Of a stretch of 8,246 nt of DNA, positions 1 to 5,871 are shown piece after piece. The position numbers were made by a program, and so were the translations under genes. Source of the DNA: Rhodospirillaceae bacterium UBA6608 (GTDB taxonomy: Bacteria; Pseudomonadota; Alphaproteobacteria; Rhodospirillales_A; Casp-alpha2); the NCBI GenBank assembly GCA_002433335.1, contig DJHY01000168.1:1-8246 (forward strand), in the 5' to 3' direction. The notes beneath the pieces were generated by a model that was not told the origin of the DNA, did not search any database, and saw only the letters and a list, made by a program, of their open reading frames with translations. Numbering within the stretch: position 1 is the stretch's first letter; each line of letters opens with the position of its first letter.

Positions 1-437
1 CCCTGCCCAATGCGTTCGAGCTGGAGCAACTGACCGGGGACAAGGTGGGCGATGTCGGCACCGCCGTGGCCGCCGCCCATGCCTTGCGGACGCGGGGAAC
101 AGGGGCGGTGGTCGTGACTTCGGTCCCCGATCATCCCGACCCGCACATGGGCGGCTTGCTGATCGGCACCCTGGCGGTCGACGACGAGGGCGAATGGCTG
201 ATCGAGGCGCCGAAACTGAACCGCCGGGCCAAGGGGGCGGGCGATGTCTTCGCCGGATTGTTGATCGGCCACTTGCTATCGGGCATGTCGCTGCGCGATG
301 CGGCGGCGCGGGCCACGGCATCGGTCCATGGATTGCTGGACGCGGCCGACGAAGACGACCTGGATCTGCCGGTCATCCGCCGCCGGGAATTGCTGACCAA
401 TCCGGAAAAGCGGTTCGCGCCCCAGGCCGTGCGCTGA
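1..437 (+). CDS. pdxY: Pyridoxal kinase, C-terminal half (5' end outside window)
   Basis: This is the C-terminal 144 codons of a pyridoxal kinase, which phosphorylates pyridoxal with ATP in the cytoplasmic vitamin B6 salvage pathway. The reading frame is open from base 3 and starts with LPNAFELEQLTG, which matches the PdxY/PdxK segment usually written TPNxFELExLTG. Near codon 80 it has the ribokinase-fold signature AKGAGDVFAGLL, where the Asp of GAGD (codon 243-245) is the expected catalytic base and the Gly residues form the anion hole. The preserved part matches the second half of a protein usually about 280-290 residues long. PdxY and PdxK are hard to separate from this fragment; PdxY is the better guess. 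The gene ends at TGA 435-437 with no convincing terminator, and the next gene begins about 100 nt later behind its own promoter region. The first half of the protein was not seen. Confidence 0.88.
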   Translation, partial: LPNAFELEQLTGDKVGDVGTAVAAAHALRTRGTGAVVVTSVPDHPDPHMGGLLIGTLAVDDEGEWLIEAPKLNRRAKGAGDVFAGLLIGHLLSGMSLRDAAARATASVHGLLDAADEDDLDLPVIRRRELLTNPEKRFAPQAVR

Positions 438-471
438 GCCTTCGGGCAGCCTCAACGAAATGAAAAGCACC

Positions 472-502
472 TTGACGCGCCTTTGTGGATATTTTATTTA
501 AT
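472..502 (+). promoter_or_regulatory. Candidate sigma-70 promoter for the arsR operon
   Basis: A TTGACG hexamer at 472-477 is a good -35 box. The -10 box is less clear. TATTTA at 495-500 gives a 17-nt spacer but only three matches to TATAAT, while TTTAAT at 497-502 matches better with a 19-nt spacer. Either choice puts transcription start near 508-512, inside or beside the inverted repeat at 493-518, as expected for a repressor-controlled promoter. It is the only AT-rich stretch in the left half of the window. Confidence 0.45.
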
Positions 503-518
503 CAATTAGTTAAATAAA
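493..518. promoter_or_regulatory. Inverted repeat, probable ArsR-family operator
   Basis: TTTATTTAA (493-501) and TTAAATAAA (510-518) form a perfect 9-bp inverted repeat around the 8-nt centre TCAATTAG. Sequence, size and AT richness fit the operators of dimeric winged-helix ArsR repressors. It overlaps the likely -10 region just upstream of the ArsR-family gene. The inference is that the repressor binds here and controls its own four-gene operon. Confidence 0.6.
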
Positions 519-540
519 GATGAGGCGATATTCGATAGCC

Positions 541-882
541 ATGGATAGCTTGAGCGAAACCTTTCAGGCCCTGGCCGACCCGACCCGGCGCGCGATCCTG
601 GCGCGCTTGGCCCGGGGCGAGGCCTCGGTGTCGGAGCTCAGCGAGCCGTTCGACATGTCGCTGCCGGCAGTCTCGAAACATCTCAAGGTTTTGGAACGCG
701 CCGGTCTGATCGAACGCGGCCGTCAGGCCCAATGGCGGCCCTGCCGGTTGAATGCCCAGGGTCTCAAGACGGCCTTCGACTGGGTCGTCGAATATCGGCG
801 GTTCTGGGAACAGAGCTTCGACCGCCTGGACGCCTATCTGGAAGAAATTCAAAGCAAGGACGCCAGCGATGAACGTCATTGA
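541..882 (+). CDS. ArsR-family winged-helix transcriptional repressor
   Basis: This 113-residue DNA-binding protein belongs to the ArsR/SmtB family, subgroup found beside SRPBCC proteins. The N-terminus has the family signature FQALADPTRRAILARLARGEA (split here as FQALADPTRRAI plus LARLARGEA). The recognition helix is PAVSKHLKVLERAGLI, followed by a wing around RGRQAQWRPCRL. The metal-sensing ELCVCD motif is absent: the corresponding stretch reads VSELSEPFDMS. It is therefore probably not an arsenic or metal sensor, and its ligand is unknown. ATG 541 was chosen because homologues start at this point. An in-frame ATG at 520 would add seven residues but has no ribosome binding site, and the GAGG at 522-525 is far from 541, so the start is not settled. 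The 3' end overlaps the next gene by 14 nt, so the two are probably translationally coupled. It likely represses its own operon through the repeat at 493-518. Confidence 0.9.
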   Translation: MDSLSETFQALADPTRRAILARLARGEASVSELSEPFDMSLPAVSKHLKVLERAGLIERGRQAQWRPCRLNAQGLKTAFDWVVEYRRFWEQSFDRLDAYLEEIQSKDASDERH

Positions 883-1330
883 TGCCGCTTCGCCCGAGAC
901 GATTTTGGAACTCAAGCGGGTGTTCGCCGCCCCCAAGGCTTTGTTGTTCAAAGTCTGGACCCAGCCGGAACACATGGTCCGTTGGTGGGGGTGCGCCGAT
1001 GCGACGAAAAACGAAATTCAAACCGACCTTCGGCCCGGCGGGGCTTTCTCCGTACGGATGGAATTGGCCGACGGCACGATCCATCGCATCTGGGGGGAAT
1101 ATCGTGAGATCGCGGAGCCGGACCGTCTGGTGTTTACCTGGTCTTGGAAGGGCGAGACCGGGTTCGAGGGCGGGGACACCCTGGTCACCGTGACGTTCGA
1201 AGAGGTCGCGGGCGGCACGGAAGTGACTCTGCGGCACGAAAACTTCGCCACGGTCGAAGCCCGCGACTCCCACGGCGAAGGTTGGGGCGCAAGCCTGGAA
1301 CGCCTGGTCGGTTTTTTGGCCGATCTGTAA
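869..1330 (+). CDS. SRPBCC domain protein (AHSA1 / Aha1-C-like)
   Basis: This is a 153-residue single-domain START-like (SRPBCC) protein of the Activator of Hsp90 ATPase homologue 1-like group. It has the typical opening, with ELKRVFAAPKALLFKVWTQPEHMVRWWG at residues 14-41: a beta strand, the 'AP...V..AWT.PE....WWG' helix and the tryptophans. The middle LRPGGAFSVRM and the strand GEYREIAEPDRLVFTWSW are also characteristic, as is the C-terminal helix EGWGASLERLVGFL. These proteins form a deep hydrophobic cavity, but no substrate or enzyme activity can be read from the sequence. ATG 869 is preferred over the long upstream extension because AAGGA at 855-859 lies 9 nt before it and the length fits the family. 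Proteins of this type commonly sit directly after an ArsR-type regulator, as here. The likely location is the cytoplasm, since there is no signal peptide. Confidence 0.88.
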   Translation: MNVIDAASPETILELKRVFAAPKALLFKVWTQPEHMVRWWGCADATKNEIQTDLRPGGAFSVRMELADGTIHRIWGEYREIAEPDRLVFTWSWKGETGFEGGDTLVTVTFEEVAGGTEVTLRHENFATVEARDSHGEGWGASLERLVGFLADL

Positions 1331-1334
1331 CGTC

Positions 1335-1610
1335 ATGCCGGTCGTTCATTTCACCAGCCAGTTGGAACGTTTCCTTCCCGCACCCAACGTCGATCTGGGG
1401 GGCGAGCCCATGACCTTGGGCGCGGCGCTGGCTGCCGTATTCGATGGGCATCCGGCCTTGCGCAGCTACATCCTGGACGATCAGGGCGCGTTACGCCGCC
1501 ATGTCGCGGTGTTCGTCGGCGGGCGGCCCGCCGTTGACCGCATCAAGCTAAGCGACCCCGTCGATGGGGACGCGGAAATTCACGTCTTCCAGGCGCTTTC
1601 GGGCGGCTGA
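1335..1610 (+). CDS. MoaD/ThiS-like ubiquitin-fold protein with C-terminal Gly-Gly
   Basis: This is a 91-residue protein of the MoaD/ThiS beta-grasp superfamily. The pattern that identifies it is a central helix followed by a surface strand and an exposed tail: TLGAALAAVFDGHPALRSYI, then DDQGALRRHVAVFVGGRP, then a loop with DPVDGDAEIHVFQAL and the final SGG directly before the stop. Free C-terminal Gly-Gly in this fold is adenylated by an E1-like enzyme (MoeB, ThiF) and then carries sulfur, or is joined to a target. No such enzyme, nor moaE or thiG, is in the window, so the protein is not assigned to molybdopterin or thiamine synthesis. It starts 4 nt after the SRPBCC stop without a clear Shine-Dalgarno, suggesting translational coupling. 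It is followed 19 nt later by the propeller gene, a pairing I recall from other genomes. The physiological role is unknown. Confidence 0.82.
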   Translation: MPVVHFTSQLERFLPAPNVDLGGEPMTLGAALAAVFDGHPALRSYILDDQGALRRHVAVFVGGRPAVDRIKLSDPVDGDAEIHVFQALSGG

Positions 1611-1629
1611 TTTGGAAAAGGACCGGTTG

Positions 1630-2709
1630 ATGAGCGACCTGTTGCATGTGGCGACCCGCAAGGGCCTGTTCGAGATTGCACGAACCAAGGACGGTTGGGA
1701 CGTGGCGGCCAGTCACTTCCTGGGGGATCCCATTTCCGCTGTCGCGACCATCGACGGCATGACCCTGGCCGCGCCCGACCTGGGCCATTTCGGGCCCAAG
1801 CTGTGGCGGCGCGACCGGGCCGGGACATGGGCGGAAATGGCGATGCCGACCTTTCCGGAAAAACCCGAAGACGCCGAGGACGATCCCCACCCCTGGACGC
1901 TCGGCCGCATCTGGAACTTCACGCCAAGTGCCGTCGATGGTCGGGTCTACGCGGGCACCATGCCGGGCGGTCTGTTCCGCTCCGACGATATGGGCGAGAC
2001 CTGGTCCCTGGTCGAACCCTTGTGGCGGCACCCTGACCGCAAAAAATGGTTCGGCGTCGCCGGCGGCGAGATGCCGGGGATCAGCTCGGTCCTGGTCGAT
2101 CCGCGCGATGCGAACCATGTCACCGTCGGTGTGTCCACGGGCGGCGTTTGGTCGACCCGCGACGGCGGCGATACCTGGGCCGTCATCAACAAGGGCATGG
2201 TCAATGAATACATGCCGCCGGACCAACAGGGCGATTCCATCCCGCAGGATATCCATCAGCTCTCGCAATGCCCTGCCCATCCCGATGTGGTCTGGTGCCA
2301 ACATCACAGCGCGATTTTCCGCTCGACCGACGGCGGTGAGAACTGGGTGATGGTCGATGCCGCGCGGCCGACGGGCTTCGGCTTCGCCGTGCAGGCTCAT
2401 CCGACCGATCCCGAAACGGCTTGGTTCGTGCCTGCGGAAAAGGACGAGCGGCGCATCCCCCTGGACGGGAAGCTGGTGGTGTCCCGCACCCGCGACGGCG
2501 GCAAATCGTTCGAGGTTCTGTCCAAGGGGCTGCCGCAGAAGCACGCCTACGATCTGGTCTATCGGCATGCGCTGGCGGTCGACGAAAGCGGCGAACGGCT
2601 GGCTTTCGGTTCGACCTCGGGTGGGCTTTGGATTTCCGAAGATGCAGGGGATAGCTGGGCGGCGTTGGACGCCCGCCTGCCGCCCGTGGCGGCGGTGTCG
2701 TTCGCCTAG
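1630..2709 (+). CDS. BNR/Asp-box beta-propeller protein (sialidase-like fold)
   Basis: This 359-residue protein is built from repeated Asp-box motifs (S-x-D-x-G-x-T-W), typical of six- or seven-bladed beta-propellers. Clear copies are SDDMGETW (118-125), STRDGGDTW (175-183), RSTDGGENW (231-239), RTRDGGKSF (286-294) and SEDAGDSW (336-343). RRDRAGTW near 60-67 may be a decayed sixth. Automatic pipelines often call such proteins exo-alpha-sialidase, but no FRIP motif is visible and there is no signal peptide, so a secreted glycosidase is unlikely; it is more probably a cytoplasmic propeller of unknown function. The N-terminus LLHVATRKGLFEI is a first propeller strand. ATG 1630 was chosen because AAGGA (1618-1622) lies 7 nt upstream and because an upstream in-frame ATG at 1564 is buried in the preceding gene. 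It is the last gene of the ArsR operon. Its stop overlaps that of the opposing oxidase gene. Confidence 0.85.
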   Translation: MSDLLHVATRKGLFEIARTKDGWDVAASHFLGDPISAVATIDGMTLAAPDLGHFGPKLWRRDRAGTWAEMAMPTFPEKPEDAEDDPHPWTLGRIWNFTPSAVDGRVYAGTMPGGLFRSDDMGETWSLVEPLWRHPDRKKWFGVAGGEMPGISSVLVDPRDANHVTVGVSTGGVWSTRDGGDTWAVINKGMVNEYMPPDQQGDSIPQDIHQLSQCPAHPDVVWCQHHSAIFRSTDGGENWVMVDAARPTGFGFAVQAHPTDPETAWFVPAEKDERRIPLDGKLVVSRTRDGGKSFEVLSKGLPQKHAYDLVYRHALAVDESGERLAFGSTSGGLWISEDAGDSWAALDARLPPVAAVSFA

Positions 2710-4160
2710 GCGACCCTGAAAAATCCCATCATCCCAGATTTCTGATGCTCCAGAATGTGACAATGGAGCATCCAGTCGCCGGGGTTATCGGCGACGAAGG
2801 CGATTTCGGCCTCGCCGTCGACCGGCAGCAGAACCGTATCTTGCCAGGGGAGGGCCGGGTCAGGTTCGCCGTTGCGGCTGAGCACCCGGAAGGTATGGCC
2901 GTGCAGGTGGATCGGATGGGGAAATGCCGTCCGGTTGCGCAGCGTCATGACGACGCTTTCGCCCCGCTTGAACGTGAACATCGGATCGTGGTGATGCTCG
3001 CCGTATTGCATCGGCGGATAGACCACGCCGTTGAACGACCAGAACATGGCGTGTTGGCGGGCAAGCTCGCGCCCGGTCAACAGTTGGCCCTTGAACATCG
3101 CGGTCTCGATCCCGCCCATGGCCCCGCCATCCATATCCAGCGCCAGGCGCGTCGCGCTCGTCAGGTCGGGTTCGGGAAGAGGATTGGCGGCCCAGATCAC
3201 CGGATCGGGCCGGGGCGCGTCGGTTTTCGTCGGGGCCGTACCATAGGCCAAGTCGGCCAGACGGTAGCGAATGCCCTCGGGCGAATTGTCGATCACCGAG
3301 AATTTCTCGCCCGGCTTGCCGTCCATATCGATGATCAGGTCGGCCCGCGCACCCGGCGGGATCAACAACTCGCCTTCGTCGAACCGGCGCGGCGGCACCG
3401 GGTGGCCGTCGATCGCCGCCAGCCAGGGGCGGTGGCCCTTGAACGACAGGCGGAAAATCCGCGCGTTGGCGACATTGATCAGGCGCAGGCGAATGCGTTC
3501 GCCCGGCGTGACGGGAATATCCTCGGCGATGCGGCCGTTGACGGTCACCGTGTTGCCGAACCGACCGCCATGGATCATGTCGTGGAACGGTCGCTCGAAC
3601 GAAGCGATGGCCCCGTCTTTGCGCAGCCGCCAATCGTCGATCACCCAAAGTACGTCGCGGTCGACGGCGGGCGGGTTCGGCTCGTCGATGATCAGGGCCC
3701 CGGCCAGTCCGCGCGCGACCTGCTCCGACGAATTGAAATGCGGGTGGTACCAGAAGCTTCCGGCGTCGTCGGCATCGAATTCGTAGACGAAGGTCTCGCC
3801 CGGCTTGACCGGCGGCTGGGTCAGGAACGGCACGCCGTCCATGCCATTGGCCAAGCGGATGCCGTGCCAATGAACGGTCGAGGGCTGTACCAGGTTATTC
3901 TCGAAATGGATCCGCAGGCGTTCGCCCTGGCGGGCGCGGATGACCGGCCCCGGCGTCTGGCCGTTATAGGCCCAGACATCGGTCTTGGGGCCGTTCTGCC
4001 CGACGATGGATACGTTGGCCGGTCCGGCCCGCAGGCGGTATTCGCGCAGGCCGTCCTTGGCAAAGGTCAGACGGGGCAGGGACAAGCAGGCCAGCGAGGC
4101 GCCCATCACGGCGCCGATCCCGGTCAGCGCCTGACGGCGCGAAACCGGGGGCGGGGTCAT
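2706..4160 (-). CDS. Tat-exported multicopper oxidase (CueO/CumA-like)
   Basis: This is a 484-residue three-cupredoxin-domain oxidase that couples one-electron oxidation of a substrate (metal ion or phenol) to reduction of O2 to water in the periplasm. A twin-arginine signal starts at SRRQAL (7-12), followed by a hydrophobic stretch to about residue 28, with cleavage likely after LTFA (34). All four copper-binding motifs are intact: HWHG (97-100), YHPH (138-141), HPIHLHGH (415-422) and HCHILEHQKSGM (466-477). By analogy the type 1 site is H415, C467, H472 and axial M477, and the remaining histidines make the trinuclear centre. A modest Met/His-rich stretch (MDGGAMGG near 343-350, and EHHHDPM near 388-394) might bind copper. 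Laccase, copper-detoxifying and manganese-oxidising roles cannot be told apart. The start overlaps the cytochrome stop (ATGA), implying coupled translation, and suggests the cytochrome as an electron partner. Confidence 0.93.
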   Translation of the reverse strand: MTPPPVSRRQALTGIGAVMGASLACLSLPRLTFAKDGLREYRLRAGPANVSIVGQNGPKTDVWAYNGQTPGPVIRARQGERLRIHFENNLVQPSTVHWHGIRLANGMDGVPFLTQPPVKPGETFVYEFDADDAGSFWYHPHFNSSEQVARGLAGALIIDEPNPPAVDRDVLWVIDDWRLRKDGAIASFERPFHDMIHGGRFGNTVTVNGRIAEDIPVTPGERIRLRLINVANARIFRLSFKGHRPWLAAIDGHPVPPRRFDEGELLIPPGARADLIIDMDGKPGEKFSVIDNSPEGIRYRLADLAYGTAPTKTDAPRPDPVIWAANPLPEPDLTSATRLALDMDGGAMGGIETAMFKGQLLTGRELARQHAMFWSFNGVVYPPMQYGEHHHDPMFTFKRGESVVMTLRNRTAFPHPIHLHGHTFRVLSRNGEPDPALPWQDTVLLPVDGEAEIAFVADNPGDWMLHCHILEHQKSGMMGFFRVA

Positions 4161-4702
4161 TTCCCGCCTGCCGGCGCTGGGGCCGGGGGCGTCGCGGCGC
4201 GGTCACGCAGATTGGTTTCTTTCTGCGATTCAATCTGGCGGGCGGTCCAGGTCGTCTTGAAATAGGCGATCAACGCCCAGATTTCCTGGTCGGTCAGTTT
4301 GCCGCCCATGACCTTACCGTAACCGCTGTCATGGATGCGCTGGCTTTTGCCGTCCTTGGTACGGATGCCGGTGGCGATGGCTTCGAACAGATGGTTGTCC
4401 GACAGGTGCCAGGTCACGCCGTCGGCGCTAAGTGGGATGCCTGCTTCCTTGGGGGAATTGACCTCCCACGACGGTTTGCCTTTCAGCTTCACGCCGTGGC
4501 AGGCCATGCAGTTGCGCTGATAGACCAGTTGCCCGATATCGACCTGCTTACGGTTTTCCGCTGCCGCCAGGCTGATTTCGTCCGGGCGTTGGCTCGCCGC
4601 GAAGGCGACGACGGCGACGCAAAGCGCGATCGCGGCCAAGCCGATCCACAATCCGATGTGGCTGGGGCGCGGGGCCGTTCCTTGCGTCGCCTGGGTCGTC
4701 AT
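4157..4702 (-). CDS. Membrane-anchored class I c-type cytochrome
   Basis: This is a 181-residue single-haem cytochrome. An N-terminal hydrophobic segment (about 16-36, beginning IGLWIGLAAIALCV) is most likely an uncleaved anchor that holds the domain on the periplasmic face. The haem motif CMACH is at 65-69, followed by GVKLKGKPSW, and the probable axial methionine is M132 in GKVMGGKLTDQEIWALIAYFK (a typical class I C-terminal helix). The tail after residue 155 is rich in Pro and Ala and looks disordered. It begins only 4 nt after the asd stop (TGA CGCC ATG) and ends inside the start codon of the multicopper oxidase, so the three are probably one transcript. Partner inferred from context: it may pass electrons to or from the oxidase or the respiratory chain. 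The AGGCGG-like stretch in the asd 3' end could serve as a weak ribosome binding site. Confidence 0.9.
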   Translation of the reverse strand: MTTQATQGTAPRPSHIGLWIGLAAIALCVAVVAFAASQRPDEISLAAAENRKQVDIGQLVYQRNCMACHGVKLKGKPSWEVNSPKEAGIPLSADGVTWHLSDNHLFEAIATGIRTKDGKSQRIHDSGYGKVMGGKLTDQEIWALIAYFKTTWTARQIESQKETNLRDRAATPPAPAPAGGK

Positions 4703-4706
4703 GGCG

Positions 4707-5738
4707 TCAGGCCGCCTTCTTCATGTAAGAGCGGATCAGCTCTTCGGCGATCTGCACCGTGTTCAGGGCGGCACCCTTGCGCAGGTTGTCGGACACGCAC
4801 CAGAACGATAGGCCGTGCGGAACCGTCGGGTCCTTGCGCAGGCGCGAGACGTAGACCGGGTCTTCACCGGCGCATTCGATCTGGGTGACGTAGCCTTCGT
4901 CGGCGCGGTGATCGACGACGGTAACGCCGGCGGCGCTGCGTAGGGCGTTGCGGGCTTCTTCCTCGGTCACCGGGTATTCGAATTCAACGTTGACCGCTTC
5001 GGCATGGCCGACGAACACCGGCACGCGCACGCAGGTCGCGTGAACGGCGATATCCGGGTCCAGGATCTTCTTGGTTTCGACCACCATCTTCCATTCTTCC
5101 TTGGTCGAACCGTCATCCATGAAGACGTCGATATGGGGAATGCAGTTGAAGGCGATCTGCTTGGTGAACTTTTCCTGGTACTTGTGGAACGGCTCATTGG
5201 CGTAGATGCCGCGCGTCTGGTTGAACAGCTCGTCCATGCCTGCCTTACCGGCGCCGGACACCGACTGATAGGTCGAAACGACCACGCGCTTGATCGGCTG
5301 CAGGTCGTGCAGCGGCTTCAGCGCGGCGACCATCTGAATGGTCGAGCAGTTGGGGTTGGCGATAATGTTCTTTTTCGCGTAACCGGCCAGAGCATGGGGG
5401 TTCACTTCGGGCACCACCAGGGGCACGTCCGGGTCCATGCGGAAATGGCTGGTATTGTCGACGACCACGGCGCCGGCGGCGGCGGCGATCGGCGAGTATT
5501 TCGCGGAGATCTTGGCGCCCGGGCTGGACAGCACGATGTCGGTCCCAGCGAAGTCGAAGGTTTCCAGGTTCTGGACCTTCAGCACCTCATCCTCGCCGTA
5601 GGAAATTTCGCGCCCGACGGATCGGGACGACGCCAATGCCACGACCTCGTCGGCCGGGAATTCGCGTTCCGCCATGATCTGCAGAACTTCACGGCCCACA
5701 TTGCCCGTGGCGCCGACGACGGCAACTTTGTAACCCAT
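4707..5738 (-). CDS. asd: Aspartate-semialdehyde dehydrogenase
   Basis: Asd reduces aspartyl-4-phosphate to aspartate-4-semialdehyde with NADPH, the branch point to Lys/diaminopimelate, Thr, Ile and Met. The protein is 343 residues, the usual length. It has the Rossmann nucleotide-binding motif GATGNVG (9-15), the NADP contact SSRSVG (37-42), the catalytic cysteine C131 in NPNCST (128-133), the SVSGAGKAG loop (169-177), and the conserved CVRVPVFVGHAE (236-247), where R238 contacts substrate and H245 is the likely base. All key residues are present. ATG 5738 is well supported by AAGGAG at 5749-5754, 10 nt upstream. Upstream lie a terminator-like hairpin and a small ORF that look like an attenuator (see those entries). 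Unusually, asd is followed after 4 nt by a cytochrome and a multicopper oxidase gene rather than by another amino-acid gene. Confidence 0.97.
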   Translation of the reverse strand: MGYKVAVVGATGNVGREVLQIMAEREFPADEVVALASSRSVGREISYGEDEVLKVQNLETFDFAGTDIVLSSPGAKISAKYSPIAAAAGAVVVDNTSHFRMDPDVPLVVPEVNPHALAGYAKKNIIANPNCSTIQMVAALKPLHDLQPIKRVVVSTYQSVSGAGKAGMDELFNQTRGIYANEPFHKYQEKFTKQIAFNCIPHIDVFMDDGSTKEEWKMVVETKKILDPDIAVHATCVRVPVFVGHAEAVNVEFEYPVTEEEARNALRSAAGVTVVDHRADEGYVTQIECAGEDPVYVSRLRKDPTVPHGLSFWCVSDNLRKGAALNTVQIAEELIRSYMKKAA

Positions 5739-5808
5739 GGTCTTACTTCTCCTTACGTCCCCTGGGGGCCTTTGGTTTTTCCCCGGGGTCGTGCGCGTAT
5801 CTTAACGC

Positions 5809-5841
5809 AAACGGCCCGCGGGGTGTATCCGCGGGCCGTTT
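5809..5841 (-). terminator. GC-rich hairpin, putative attenuator terminator before asd
   Basis: AAACGGCCCGCGG and CCGCGGGCCGTTT form a perfect 13-bp stem with a 7-nt loop (5822-5828). On the - strand it is followed by TTTGCGTT, a short and imperfect U-rich tail. It lies about 70 nt upstream of the asd start and after the small ORF ending at 5872. It could simply end histidine-kinase transcription, or act as a conditional terminator of an attenuator. The second reading is favoured because one arm has an alternative partner at 5863-5871. The stem is symmetrical, so it could also end transcription on the other strand, where no gene leads into it. Confidence 0.6.
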
Positions 5842-5871
5842 GAGATTATTGCAATAGCAAGCCGGCCCGCG
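5830..5871 (-). promoter_or_regulatory. Alternative pairing (antiterminator) in the asd leader
   Basis: On the - strand the 9-nt CGCGGGCCG at 5871-5863 is complementary to CGGCCCGCG at 5838-5830. That second segment is also the first arm of the terminator hairpin, whose other arm repeats CGCGGGCCG at 5820-5812. So the middle segment can pair with only one partner at a time: the upstream copy (antiterminator, 9 GC-rich bp) or the downstream copy (terminator). The upstream copy begins at the base after the stop codon of the small ORF. This is the geometry of a ribosome-controlled attenuator. No computed folding energies were available. Confidence 0.5.

Noticed and set aside
438..460. Terminator after pdxY
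   Set aside because: Only a GCC-TTCG-GGC mini-stem is present and no T-run follows, so support is too weak.
520..540. Upstream ATG for the ArsR-family protein
   Set aside because: It would add seven residues not typical of the family and start at the edge of the operator with no Shine-Dalgarno. ATG 541 is preferred, not proven.
1543..2763. Long - strand open frame (406 codons) opposite the propeller gene
   Set aside because: Antisense to a gene with five Asp-box repeats and a good ribosome binding site; no recognisable motif in the shadow.
2745..4265. Long + strand open frame (506 codons) opposite the oxidase gene
   Set aside because: It is fully antisense to the multicopper oxidase, whose copper motifs and Tat signal leave no doubt. 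GC-rich genes often leave such open shadows; no domain is recognisable.
5004..5843. + strand open frame (279 codons) opposite asd
   Set aside because: Shadow of asd, which has all its catalytic motifs.
5739..5871. Lysine riboswitch before asd
   Set aside because: The leader is too short for the known lysine aptamer and has only the simple mutually exclusive hairpins described; nothing resembling the aptamer core was recognised.
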